Positions 17,795-25,879 of a stretch of DNA of 64,000 nucleotides are shown piece by piece. The notes under the pieces were generated by a model. The model ran no database searches, was not told the DNA's origin, and worked only from the letters and a program-made list of their open reading frames with translations. The stretch comes from CAZSDU01 sp964429135 (GTDB taxonomy: Bacteria > Bacteroidota > Bacteroidia > Bacteroidales > FEN-979). Numbering within the stretch: the first letter of the stretch is position 1; the number at the start of each line of letters is the position of its first letter. A program made the position numbers and the translations under genes. The stretch spans positions 36,312-100,311 of the forward strand of contig CAYSAU010000013.1 of the NCBI GenBank assembly GCA_964429135.1, read 5' to 3'.

Positions 17795-19330
17795 ATGACG
17801 CATGAAAATATAAGGGTAAGATTTGCGCCCAGTCCTACCGGCCCTTTACATATCGGTGGTGTTAGAACGGCATTATATAATTTTCTTTTTGCCCGGAAAA
17901 TGGGAGGAAAACTGATTTTAAGGATTGAGGATACTGATCAGCATCGTTTTGTTCCGGGGGCCGAACATTACATTTTGGAATCTCTTGGCTGGTGCGGCAT
18001 TCAATTCGACGAAGACGTGGTTCAGGGAGGTCCTTATGCGCCTTACCGTCAATCTGAGCGATCGGAAATTTACAAACAATATATTCAAATCCTTTTAGAA
18101 AAGGGTCATGCCTATTATGCTTTTGATACCGAATCCGAGCTTGAACTCCAGCGTGAAGAAGCACAGTCGGGAGGAAAAGGAGCGTTTCAATATGATTTCA
18201 AATCGCGAAATCTGATGCAAAATGCTTTGACCTTAAGTGAAGCTGAGGTAAATTCAAGGATTCAATCCGGTCAACCCTATGTGATCAGAATTAAAATTCC
18301 CGAGAATGAAGTAGTTTCTCTGAATGATTTGATCAGGGGGGAAGTGGCGGTCAGTACGGTCAATCTGGATGATAAGGTATTGTTCAAATCCGATGGGCTA
18401 CCGACCTATCACCTGGCCAATGTGGTTGATGATTATCTGATGAAAATAACCCATGTGATACGGGGTGAAGAGTGGCTTCCGTCGGCTCCTCTCCATGTGC
18501 TGTTGTACCGGTTTTTCGGTTGGGAAAGTACGATGCCCAGGTTTGCACATTTACCATTGATATTAAAACCTGATGGGAATGGAAAACTCAGTAAGCGGGA
18601 CGGAGATCGCTTGGGTTTTCCGGTTTTTCCTATAGAATGGAAAGATCCTAAGACCGGAGAAATTTTCCCCGGGTTTCGTGAAACTGGCTATATTCCTGAT
18701 GCTTTTATTAATATTCTTGTTCATCTCGGCTGGAATCCCGGCACAGACCAGGAGATTTTTTCCATGGATGAATTAATTGAACACTTTTCTATTGACCGCA
18801 TAGGGAAATCAGGAAGTAAATTTGATCCGGAAAAAGCAAAATGGTTTAACCATCAGTTCCTTACCCACAAATCTGATGATGCGCTTTATACCCTGATGCT
18901 GCCTTTTCTTGAAAAGGAAGGGGTATCGGCCAGCAGGGATTACATGATTAAAGTTATTCGCCTGATAAAAGATAGGGTTAATGTGCTTCCCGATCTTTGG
19001 AAAAATTCCTGGTTTTTCTTTATCCCTCCCCATGCATACGATGAGCAGGTAAAAAATAAAATTTGGAAACCCGATACAGCTGAGTTGATTGGTGGTTTTA
19101 TTGCTGAGGCAGAGCAATTAAAAATATTCAACCATGAAACCCTTTATGGTTTAGTTGTGCAGTACACAGGTATTAAACAAGTAAAAACAGCACAATTAAT
19201 GAACCCCTTAAGGTTACTTACCGTTGGATCCAACCAGGGGCCAGGAATGATGGACATTGCAGAAACCCTGGGTCAAATCGAATTTATTTCAAGGATCAAG
19301 TCAGGATTAAACTATTTCCTGCGGAAATAA
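17795..19330 (+). CDS. gltX: Glutamyl-tRNA synthetase
   Basis: This class I synthetase charges tRNA-Glu. The HIGH-type motif is in APSPTGPLHIGG (H19) and the KMSKS counterpart is KLSKRDGDRLGFPVFP near residue 263. The insert GFPVFPIEW after KLSKR is typical of Bacteroidota enzymes. The block RIEDTDQHRFVPGAE and the C-terminal helical anticodon-binding domain are present. The 511-residue length is normal. The gene converges on tRNA-Gln and glnS, and the intervening hairpin serves as terminator for both sides. A separate GlnS suggests direct glutamine charging rather than the Gat amidotransferase route. Confidence 0.96.
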   Translation: MTHENIRVRFAPSPTGPLHIGGVRTALYNFLFARKMGGKLILRIEDTDQHRFVPGAEHYILESLGWCGIQFDEDVVQGGPYAPYRQSERSEIYKQYIQILLEKGHAYYAFDTESELELQREEAQSGGKGAFQYDFKSRNLMQNALTLSEAEVNSRIQSGQPYVIRIKIPENEVVSLNDLIRGEVAVSTVNLDDKVLFKSDGLPTYHLANVVDDYLMKITHVIRGEEWLPSAPLHVLLYRFFGWESTMPRFAHLPLILKPDGNGKLSKRDGDRLGFPVFPIEWKDPKTGEIFPGFRETGYIPDAFINILVHLGWNPGTDQEIFSMDELIEHFSIDRIGKSGSKFDPEKAKWFNHQFLTHKSDDALYTLMLPFLEKEGVSASRDYMIKVIRLIKDRVNVLPDLWKNSWFFFIPPHAYDEQVKNKIWKPDTAELIGGFIAEAEQLKIFNHETLYGLVVQYTGIKQVKTAQLMNPLRLLTVGSNQGPGMMDIAETLGQIEFISRIKSGLNYFLRK

Positions 19331-19333
19331 AAA

Positions 19334-19351
19334 AACCGCCATAAGGCGGTT
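19334..19351. terminator. Shared hairpin terminator between gltX and tRNA-Gln
   Basis: AACCGCC-ATAA-GGCGGTT forms a 7-bp stem with a 4-base loop. Read on the minus strand it is followed by a run of seven T, so it is a strong terminator for tRNA-Gln; on the plus strand the T-tract is weak but it can also end gltX. Confidence 0.8.
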
Positions 19352-19354
19352 ATT

Positions 19355-19430
19355 TGGTTGTCCGACTAGGGGTCGAACCTAGACTCTACTGATCCAGAAT
19401 CAGTTGTGTTGCCAGTTACACCATCGGACA
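19355..19430 (-). tRNA. tRNA-Gln (anticodon CTG)
   Basis: The minus strand folds as a 76-base tRNA with 3' CCA encoded. The acceptor stem pairs TGTCCGA with TCGGACA. The anticodon stem ACTGA/TCAGT encloses the loop TTCTGGA, giving anticodon CTG, which reads CAG. The T arm has GGTTCGACC. It lies 42 bp after the glnS stop on the same strand but has its own -33/-7 promoter. Confidence 0.95.
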
Positions 19431-19439
19431 ATTATATTG

Positions 19440-19470
19440 CAAAGATATAACAGTTTCAAAAATTACACAA
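19440..19470 (-). promoter_or_regulatory. Promoter of tRNA-Gln (TTG - 20 bp - TATCTTTG)
   Basis: On the minus strand TTG (19470-19468) and TATCTTTG (19447-19440) are 20 bases apart. The -7 box ends 9 bases before the tRNA 5' end, fitting transcription initiation just upstream of the tRNA. Confidence 0.75.
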
Positions 19471-19472
19471 CT

Positions 19473-21176
19473 TTATTTATCTTTTTCCATCTTTGCCCAT
19501 GAATCTTTGAGTGACACGACACGGTTAAACACAAGTTTACCTGCAGAAGAATCAGGGTCCAGCGAAAAATAACCTATGCGTTCAAACTGAAATTTATCAA
19601 ATATTTTAGCATGTATGGCTGAGGGTTCTAAATAGCCTGTGATAATTTTCAAAGAATCCGGGTTTAAATAATCCTGATACGTTTTCCCTTCTTCGGCATT
19701 ATCTGGATTTTCAATAGAAAACAGGCGATCATACAAACGAATTTCAGCTTTCATAGCATGTTTGACTGAAACCCAGTGGAGTGTGCCCTTAACCTTGCGT
19801 CCGCTATCAGGCATTCCACTTTTAGTCATCGGGTCGTAAGTGCAATGAATTTCTGTTATTTCACCGGATTCCGGATTCTTTGTAAAACTTACACATTGAA
19901 TAATATAGGCATTTCTTAACCGGACTTCCCGACCAGGAGCAAGTCTGAAGAATTTCGAGGGAGGGTTCTCCATAAAATCTTCTTTCTCAATATAAAGTTC
20001 TTTTGAAAAAGGGACTTTTCTTGTGCCTCCCTCGGGGTTTTCAGGATTATTTAATGCATTAATTTCTTCATTTTGGTTTTCAGGATAATTATCGATAATT
20101 ATTTTAACCGGGTTTAATACACCCATAATCCGATTCGCTCGTTTATTCAAATCTTCTCTAATGCAAAATTCCAGGAGGCTGACATCAATCACATTGTCTC
20201 TTTTCGCTACCCCGATTATGTCAGCAAAATTCCGGATGGATTCAGGAGTATAACCCCTTCTTCTCAATCCGCAGATAGTAGGCATTCGCGGATCATCCCA
20301 GCCATTTACCTGTTTGGCTTGCACCAGTTCAAGCAGTTTACGTTTACTCATAATCGTATAACTCAGGTTAAGCCGGGCAAATTCAATCTGGCGAGGAGCA
20401 TAAATTCCGATTTCCCTGATCAGCCAATCGTATAATGGACGATGTACCTCAAATTCAAGGGTACAAATAGAATGGGTAATACGCTCAATGGAATCTGATT
20501 GTCCATGGGCAAAGTCATACATGGGATAAATGCACCATTTGTCGCCGGTACGATGATGGGAAGTGTGGAGGATGCGATACAAAACAGGATCTCGCATGTG
20601 CATATTCGGTGAGGCCATGTCAATCTTTGCCCTTAAAACTCTTGATCCATCCGGAAATTCGCCAGTTTTCATTCGTTCAAAAAGGTCAAGGTTTTCTTCT
20701 ATACTTCGCGAACGGCAAGGGCATTCCTTACCAGGCCGTGTTGGAATTCCTCTTGTTTCACTGATTTCGTCGGCCGACATATCACATACATAGGCCTTAC
20801 CCTTTTTAATTAGAATCAAGGCATATTCATACAACTGATCAAAATAATCAGAGGCGTAGAATAGGCGGTCTTCCCAGTCAAATCCCAGCCATCTGACATC
20901 TTCCATGATAGAATCAACATATTCAACATCTTCTTTAACCGGGTTTGTATCATCAAAGCGAAGGTTAGTCTTGCCTTGGTACTTTTTTCCCAATCCGAAA
21001 TTCAGGCATATGGATTTGGCATGACCGATATGCAGATATCCATTGGGTTCAGGAGGAAAACGGGTATGAACACGTTGCTCATTAACATTATTCCTTAAAT
21101 CCTCTTCTATGATTTCTTCAATGAAATTCAAAGATCTTACCGGTTTATCCGATTTCTTACTATGTGTTTCTTCCAT
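19473..21176 (-). CDS. glnS: Glutaminyl-tRNA synthetase
   Basis: This class I enzyme charges tRNA-Gln directly. The motif RFPPEPNGYLHIGHAK (HIGH at residues 49-52) distinguishes GlnS from GltX, and IMSKRKL near residue 272 is the KMSKS loop. The RFDDTNPVKEDVEYV block and the C-terminal beta-barrel anticodon domain (VRLRNAYIIQC...LHWVSVKHA) are intact. At 567 residues it has normal length. A tRNA-Gln gene follows 42 bp downstream on the same strand, so the synthetase and one of its substrates are neighbours. A -7 box lies 23 bp upstream of the ATG. Confidence 0.97.
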   Translation of the reverse strand: MEETHSKKSDKPVRSLNFIEEIIEEDLRNNVNEQRVHTRFPPEPNGYLHIGHAKSICLNFGLGKKYQGKTNLRFDDTNPVKEDVEYVDSIMEDVRWLGFDWEDRLFYASDYFDQLYEYALILIKKGKAYVCDMSADEISETRGIPTRPGKECPCRSRSIEENLDLFERMKTGEFPDGSRVLRAKIDMASPNMHMRDPVLYRILHTSHHRTGDKWCIYPMYDFAHGQSDSIERITHSICTLEFEVHRPLYDWLIREIGIYAPRQIEFARLNLSYTIMSKRKLLELVQAKQVNGWDDPRMPTICGLRRRGYTPESIRNFADIIGVAKRDNVIDVSLLEFCIREDLNKRANRIMGVLNPVKIIIDNYPENQNEEINALNNPENPEGGTRKVPFSKELYIEKEDFMENPPSKFFRLAPGREVRLRNAYIIQCVSFTKNPESGEITEIHCTYDPMTKSGMPDSGRKVKGTLHWVSVKHAMKAEIRLYDRLFSIENPDNAEEGKTYQDYLNPDSLKIITGYLEPSAIHAKIFDKFQFERIGYFSLDPDSSAGKLVFNRVVSLKDSWAKMEKDK

Positions 21177-21199
21177 GCTTATTCAACTAGTATTGAACG

Positions 21200-21207
21200 C
21201 AAACTTA
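21200..21207 (-). promoter_or_regulatory. -7 box (TAAGTTTG) for glnS
   Basis: TAAGTTTG on the minus strand fits TAnnTTTG, 23 bases before the glnS ATG at 21176. No clear -33 TTG. Confidence 0.5.
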
Positions 21208-21276
21208 CAGAAATTTTAAAAAACACGTGGTTTTTCATTTGAAATTAATAATTTCGGGACATTGAAACTTTAAACA

Positions 21277-21630
21277 ATGGGTAAAATTTTACTGGAAGGA
21301 ATGGAATTTTTTTCTTACCATGGCTGTTTTCAAGAAGAACGGATCATCGGTACAAAATTCGTAATCAACCTGATTGTGGAGCTAACGACAGACAAGGCTG
21401 AAATTTCCGACCGCCTGGAGGACACTTTGAATTATTCTGCTATTTATCAGATCGTTAAACAAGAGATGGAGAAAAAATCCTATTTAATTGAGCATGTTGC
21501 AAGACGAATCATCACTGCACTTATCCATGAGTTTAATCAAATCGGACATATAGAAATTAAAATTTCAAAACTTAATCCTCCTATGGGCGGCAAAATGAAG
21601 CAAGTCAGCTTTATCAGCACATGGCCGTAA
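21277..21630 (+). CDS. folB: Dihydroneopterin aldolase
   Basis: FolB converts dihydroneopterin to 6-hydroxymethyl-dihydropterin and glycolaldehyde in folate synthesis. The 117 residues are a typical full-length T-fold subunit. They start with LEGMEFFSYHGCFQEERIIGTKFVINL, which contains the conserved YHG and the glutamate before it. DTLNYSAIYQIV and LIEHVARRI (pterin-anchoring glutamate) follow, then the C-terminal block ISKLNPPMGGKMKQVSF. The gene is monocistronic. It is followed 50 bp later by tRNA-Cys, with that tRNA's own -7 box between. The pabABC genes at 61-64 kb feed the same pathway. Confidence 0.95.
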   Translation: MGKILLEGMEFFSYHGCFQEERIIGTKFVINLIVELTTDKAEISDRLEDTLNYSAIYQIVKQEMEKKSYLIEHVARRIITALIHEFNQIGHIEIKISKLNPPMGGKMKQVSFISTWP

Positions 21631-21658
21631 TGACAATATAACATTTGATTTTTTTTTG

Positions 21659-21666
21659 TATTTTTG
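21659..21666 (+). promoter_or_regulatory. -7 box (TATTTTTG) for tRNA-Cys
   Basis: TATTTTTG fits TAnnTTTG and lies 14 bases before the tRNA-Cys 5' end. Confidence 0.5.
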
Positions 21667-21680
21667 CCGTTGTCTTCTCT

Positions 21681-21751
21681 GGTTTCGTGGCCGAGTGGTT
21701 AGGCAGCGGTCTGCAAAACCGTCCACAGCGGTTCGACTCCGCTCGAAACCT
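21681..21751 (+). tRNA. tRNA-Cys (anticodon GCA)
   Basis: Acceptor GGTTTCG pairs with CGAAACC. The anticodon loop CTGCAAA gives GCA, which reads TGC/TGT. The T arm is GCGGTTCGACTCCGC. The discriminator base is T and CCA is not encoded. The 71-base length is typical of short tRNA-Cys. Confidence 0.94.
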
Positions 21752-21761
21752 CATTATTCTC

Positions 21762-21796
21762 AGGCTGTTTCCTCCTCATGAAACAGCCTTTTTTAT
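21762..21796 (+). terminator. Rho-independent terminator after tRNA-Cys
   Basis: AGGCTGTTTC (21762-21771) pairs with GAAACAGCCT (21780-21789) around an 8-base loop and is followed by a long T-rich run. It overlaps the 3' end of the convergent mreD by a few bases. Confidence 0.85.
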
Positions 21797-22308
21797 TTTT
21801 TTTCGGTTGAAAACAAATATTCGCTTAAAAAAATAAGAAAGATCGTAAAGGCGCTGCTAAGCAAAACCCTCAGTAAGGTTTTAAAGAATTCATTGAAGCG
21901 GAATATTTCAAGATAAAATAAAAAAGTATGATGAATTAAAACGAGGATAAGCGTATAATAAAAAAACCATTTTATTCCCTGGTTTTTCAGTGATGGACAT
22001 TCTCCGATCAAAGTATCTGGTCCGGAAGAAATAAATTTGATAATAAAAGGCCGAGAGAAACCAAGTAAAACACAGGATGCCGCATTTAAACCAAGGGTGT
22101 GGGTGAAAAAATCAATGCCTAGTCCAAGAAAAAAAGAAAGCAGTAATAATAACCATTTGGAAATAGAATAAGGAAGTAGTAAAATAAAATAGATATATAA
22201 AAAAGGATTGATATAGCCTCCCAGGTTAATGTTGTTCAGAATCAAAACCTGTAAAAAAAGGAGTAAGAAAAATCTTAAAATATTGATTAAAACAGTTTGT
22301 GAGGTCAC
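21793..22308 (-). CDS. mreD: Rod shape-determining protein MreD
   Basis: The 171-residue protein is almost entirely hydrophobic, with about five membrane helices, and follows mreC by 18 bp in the order mreB-mreC-mreD. The block FFLGLGIDFFTHTLGLNAASCVLLGFSRPFI matches the conserved centre of MreD. It acts in the inner membrane with MreC and RodA in the elongasome. The start codon is GTG at 22308. The C-terminus overlaps the terminator of the facing tRNA-Cys gene. Sequence similarity in MreD is low, so the call leans on operon position and topology. Confidence 0.88.
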   Translation of the reverse strand: MTSQTVLINILRFFLLLFLQVLILNNINLGGYINPFLYIYFILLLPYSISKWLLLLLSFFLGLGIDFFTHTLGLNAASCVLLGFSRPFIIKFISSGPDTLIGECPSLKNQGIKWFFYYTLILVLIHHTFLFYLEIFRFNEFFKTLLRVLLSSAFTIFLIFLSEYLFSTEKK

Positions 22309-22326
22309 TTTGTTGAATTTTATTGC

Positions 22327-23157
22327 TTACTGTGACTTAAAAGATGCCTTCAGTTCCTCTTTTTCCTTCCTCATCAGATCAACCACCACTTCAACATAAC
22401 CAAGGCTGTTAAAGTCGGTAGAAAACAAAATCTTAGCCTGATTGAAATTTTCATCGTTAGCGATGATAGAGCTTGTTATCGTACCTATCATAATTCCTTC
22501 CGGGAAAATATCAGAATTTCCGCTGGTTATAATGGTATCACCGACCATCATCGTAACATGCTTTGGAATTTCTTTAACATCACCGAAACGGTAGTTTCCA
22601 CCAGGCCATTCGACATTAACCAATTGATTGTTTTTCTTGAATTTTCCCGATATATGACAATCCTTGTTAAGCATCGACATAATCCAGCTAAAATGGGGGG
22701 ACACAGAAATGACCTGGCCGACGAGATTATTGCCAATGATAACGCCCATGTGATTATCAATTCCATGGATTTTTCCTTTGTCAATCATCAAGAAATTGTT
22801 TCTTTTATTCGTGGTATTACTAATAACCTTAGCATTGATATATTTATATTCCATTTTAATAAGAGAATCAAACCTGTAAAAAGAATGGGTATCATTTTTA
22901 TAGAATGCTTCCGGCAGACGGGAGTGGAGTTCAGCCATTTCTTCTACAAGTGCTTTATTTGTCGATCGTAAGGAAAAATACTCTGAAATATTCCTGTACA
23001 TGGAATTAACTGATCCGGCAAGGGTTTCGGAAAAAACAATTAGCTTATTTTCCTGAAACTCATTATATCTGAAATACAGCATCAGGGATATCACTTCCAG
23101 TATTAAAAACAGGAAATAAAAATAATGCTTCCTCAGGAAGACGAAAAGATTCCGCAT
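22327..23157 (-). CDS. mreC: Rod shape-determining protein MreC
   Basis: MreC is a bitopic inner-membrane protein that links MreB to the periplasmic peptidoglycan machinery. One N-terminal membrane helix lies at about residues 11-28 (YFYFLFLILEVISLMLYF). A coiled segment follows at about 60-80, then the two beta-barrel domains recognised from NFLMIDKGKIHGIDNHMGVI, GNNLVGQVISVSPHFSWIMSMLN and GDTIITSGNSDIFPEGIMIGTI. The length of 276 residues is normal. It starts 8 bp after the mreB stop. The family glycine-valine block following the first barrel is intact. Confidence 0.94.
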   Translation of the reverse strand: MRNLFVFLRKHYFYFLFLILEVISLMLYFRYNEFQENKLIVFSETLAGSVNSMYRNISEYFSLRSTNKALVEEMAELHSRLPEAFYKNDTHSFYRFDSLIKMEYKYINAKVISNTTNKRNNFLMIDKGKIHGIDNHMGVIIGNNLVGQVISVSPHFSWIMSMLNKDCHISGKFKKNNQLVNVEWPGGNYRFGDVKEIPKHVTMMVGDTIITSGNSDIFPEGIMIGTITSSIIANDENFNQAKILFSTDFNSLGYVEVVVDLMRKEKEELKASFKSQ

Positions 23158-23165
23158 TAGTTATT

Positions 23166-24179
23166 TTACTTAATGAGGAAGGTAAATTTATCAAAATTTT
23201 TCAAAGCAATGCCAGTTCCCCTTGCTACTGCGCGAAGTGGATCTTCGGCGACATGGACTTTTAACTTTGTTTTCAGGTGTAATCGTTTATCAAGTCCGCG
23301 AAGCAAGGCGCCACCTCCTGTAAGATAAATTCCGGTCTCAAAAATATCCGAAGCCAGTTCAGGGGGGGTCATTTCAAGAGCATTAAGAACGGCTGCTTCA
23401 ATTTTCGCCACGGATTTATCCAGGCTATGTGCTATTTCTGCATGATTAACAATCACTTCTTTGGGAATTCCGGTAAGCAAATCCCGTCCATGAACAGCAT
23501 AATTGGGAGGGGGGTTATCAATATCTGCCAAAGCAGCTCCAACTTCAATTTTAATTCTTTCAGCTGTCCTTTCTCCGACATTGATATTGTGCTGTTTACG
23601 CATATATTCTTCGATGTCGGAATTAAATTCATCACCTGCAATTCTGATAGATTTATTATTGACAATTCCACCCAGGGCAATGACTGCAATTTCGCTTGTT
23701 CCTCCACCAATATCAATTACCATATTCCCTACTGGTTCAAGCACATCGATACCAATTCCAATAGCAGCAGCCATGGGTTCATGTATCAGTCGGACTTCTT
23801 TGGCTCCAGCCTGTTCGGCCGAATCTTTTACGGCACGCTCTTCCACTTCTGTAATGCCTGACGGGATACAAATAACCATTTTCAGCGCGGGAGGAAACCA
23901 GGATTTGCGAATTTCAATCATCTTTATCATTTCCCGGATCATGTGTTCTGCGGCTTGAAAGTCAGCAATAACACCTCCTCTCAGTGGTCTGATAGTTTTG
24001 ATGTTTTCATGGGTTTTACCATGCATTAACTGAGCTTTCTTCCCAACGGCTATGATTTTTCCGGAACTCCTTTCAATAGCGACAATGGAAGGTTCATCAA
24101 CAACGACTTTATCATTATAAATAATGATGGTATTGGCAGTGCCCAGATCGATGGCTATTTCTTTGGTAAACAATCCCAT
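23166..24179 (-). CDS. mreB: Rod shape-determining protein MreB (actin homologue)
   Basis: The 337 residues contain all actin-fold signatures: phosphate 1 loop IAIDLGTANTIIIY, VVDEPSIVAI, the connect region, phosphate 2 in MVIDIGGGTSEIAVIALGG, and the adenosine block ETGIYLTGGGALLRGLDKRL. The N-terminus MGLFTKEIAIDLG contains the usual membrane-binding leader. MreB polymerises under the membrane and directs lateral wall synthesis. It is preceded at 12 bp by purH and followed by mreC and mreD; a purH-mreBCD arrangement is seen in other Bacteroidota. Its presence implies rod-shaped or at least elongating cells. Confidence 0.97.
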   Translation of the reverse strand: MGLFTKEIAIDLGTANTIIIYNDKVVVDEPSIVAIERSSGKIIAVGKKAQLMHGKTHENIKTIRPLRGGVIADFQAAEHMIREMIKMIEIRKSWFPPALKMVICIPSGITEVEERAVKDSAEQAGAKEVRLIHEPMAAAIGIGIDVLEPVGNMVIDIGGGTSEIAVIALGGIVNNKSIRIAGDEFNSDIEEYMRKQHNINVGERTAERIKIEVGAALADIDNPPPNYAVHGRDLLTGIPKEVIVNHAEIAHSLDKSVAKIEAAVLNALEMTPPELASDIFETGIYLTGGGALLRGLDKRLHLKTKLKVHVAEDPLRAVARGTGIALKNFDKFTFLIK

Positions 24180-24191
24180 GTTTATGTAATT

Positions 24192-25718
24192 TTAATGTTT
24201 AAAATGCCTTGTCCCGGTAAACACCATGGACATATCATGTTCGTTGCAAAAGTTTATAGAGGCATCATCTCTTATCGATCCTCCGGGCTGAATAACAGAT
24301 GTAATCCCAGCGTTGAAGGCAATTTCGACAGAATCAGCGAAGGGAAAAAAGGCATCAGATGCCATGACACTTCCCTTTGTTTCGAACCCGAAAGATAAAG
24401 CTTTACTAATGGCCTGTTTTAATGCATCAACGCGAGAAGTTTGTCCCACGCCACACCCAATTAGTTGATGATTTTTAGTAAGCACAATGGTATTTGATTT
24501 TAAATGCTTTACAATTTTATTAGCAAATATCAATTCCGTACAATCCTCTTGATTCGGTTGTTTTCGGGTCACAAATTTAAAATCACTTTCACTTTCTGTA
24601 GAAAAATCCCTATCCTGTTCAAGAATTCCATTCAGTACAGATTTCATTTGGCGCCCAGGAAAATCAAAAGAATGTTTTTGCAAAATTATTCTATTTTTTC
24701 TTGATTTTAAGCGTTCAATCGCATCATTTTCGTAGTTTTCGGCAATTAAAATCTCAAAAAAAAGCTTATCTATTTCTGAGGCTGTTTCGTTATCGATCTT
24801 ACGGTTAACAATAATAACACCACCGTAAGCAGAAACAGGATCGCAGGCCAAAGCATCAAGATACGCCTGTTTCAGGGAATGACGGCAGGCAACTCCACAA
24901 GCATTGGTATGCTTAATGATGACAACGCAGGGATCATCAAACTCACGTATAAGCTGGAAAGCGGCATCAATATCGACAAGATTATTATATGAAAGCTCTT
25001 TGCCGTGCAACTGTGAAAATGCTCTTGATAGGTTCCCATGGAAAATTCCTTTTTGATGGGGGTTTTCACCATACCTTAAAGAATGATTTTCAGTGATGCT
25101 TTGTTTAAAAACCGGAATTTTTTCTTCTCTGTTAAAATAGTTAAAAATACAGTTATCATAATGAGAAGAAATATTAAAGGCCTGGGTTGCATAATATTTT
25201 CTTTCAGTGATACTGCAAAAACCATTTTTCTTCTCAAGCAAATCAATAAACTGATGATAAAAACTGGCAGCGGGAATTACCAAAACATGCTGATAATTTT
25301 TCGCCGCTGCCCGGATAAGCGATATGCCGCCAATATCTATTTTTTCAATAATTTCTGTTTCCGTTGCCCCGGATTCAAGCGTTTTTTCAAAAGGGTAAAG
25401 GTCAACAATAACCAGATCAAATGAGGGTAGATTATACGTTTCCATCTCATTCATATCAGACAGTTGATCCCTTCTCCAAAGAATTCCGCCAAAGACTTTT
25501 GGATGGAGGGTTTTAACCCGGCCACCAAGAATCGATGGGTAAGAAGTCAAAGACTCAATAGAGGTAACCTTTATTCCTTTTTCCATTAAAAATTCCCAAG
25601 TACCACCAGTTGAAAACAAATGAATATTTAATTTGTCCAATTTTCTGGAAATCTCTTCAATATGATCCTTGGCATAAACAGATATTAATGCGGTTTTGAT
25701 TTTTATTTCATCTGTCAT
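24192..25718 (-). CDS. purH: Bifunctional AICAR transformylase / IMP cyclohydrolase PurH
   Basis: PurH carries out the last two steps of IMP synthesis. The N-terminal third is the MGS-like cyclohydrolase, with LFSTGGTWEFL and LHPKVFGGIL. The C-terminal two thirds is the transformylase, with the blocks LRYGENPHQKG, HGKELSYNNLVD, KHTNACGVAC and the C-terminal SDAFFPFADSVEIA plus IQPGGSIRD. The 508 residues are full length. The formyl donor is 10-formyl-tetrahydrofolate, connecting it with the folate genes in the window. The gene heads the leftward mreBCD cluster, with a 12-bp gap to mreB. No convincing promoter box was found in the 160 bp upstream. Confidence 0.96.
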   Translation of the reverse strand: MTDEIKIKTALISVYAKDHIEEISRKLDKLNIHLFSTGGTWEFLMEKGIKVTSIESLTSYPSILGGRVKTLHPKVFGGILWRRDQLSDMNEMETYNLPSFDLVIVDLYPFEKTLESGATETEIIEKIDIGGISLIRAAAKNYQHVLVIPAASFYHQFIDLLEKKNGFCSITERKYYATQAFNISSHYDNCIFNYFNREEKIPVFKQSITENHSLRYGENPHQKGIFHGNLSRAFSQLHGKELSYNNLVDIDAAFQLIREFDDPCVVIIKHTNACGVACRHSLKQAYLDALACDPVSAYGGVIIVNRKIDNETASEIDKLFFEILIAENYENDAIERLKSRKNRIILQKHSFDFPGRQMKSVLNGILEQDRDFSTESESDFKFVTRKQPNQEDCTELIFANKIVKHLKSNTIVLTKNHQLIGCGVGQTSRVDALKQAISKALSFGFETKGSVMASDAFFPFADSVEIAFNAGITSVIQPGGSIRDDASINFCNEHDMSMVFTGTRHFKH

Positions 25719-25879
25719 GGTGATTCTGATTGTAACAATGGTGTTTCAAATGCGTCTAAGAAAAAATATTTTCAAATAAATGCAATGTTACTATTTTTAG
25801 ACGGATTATCCAATCCCTTCAAAGGATTGCCAATTAAATATTATCTTTACATTTCATTCATCCTGTTATCGGAAATTTT

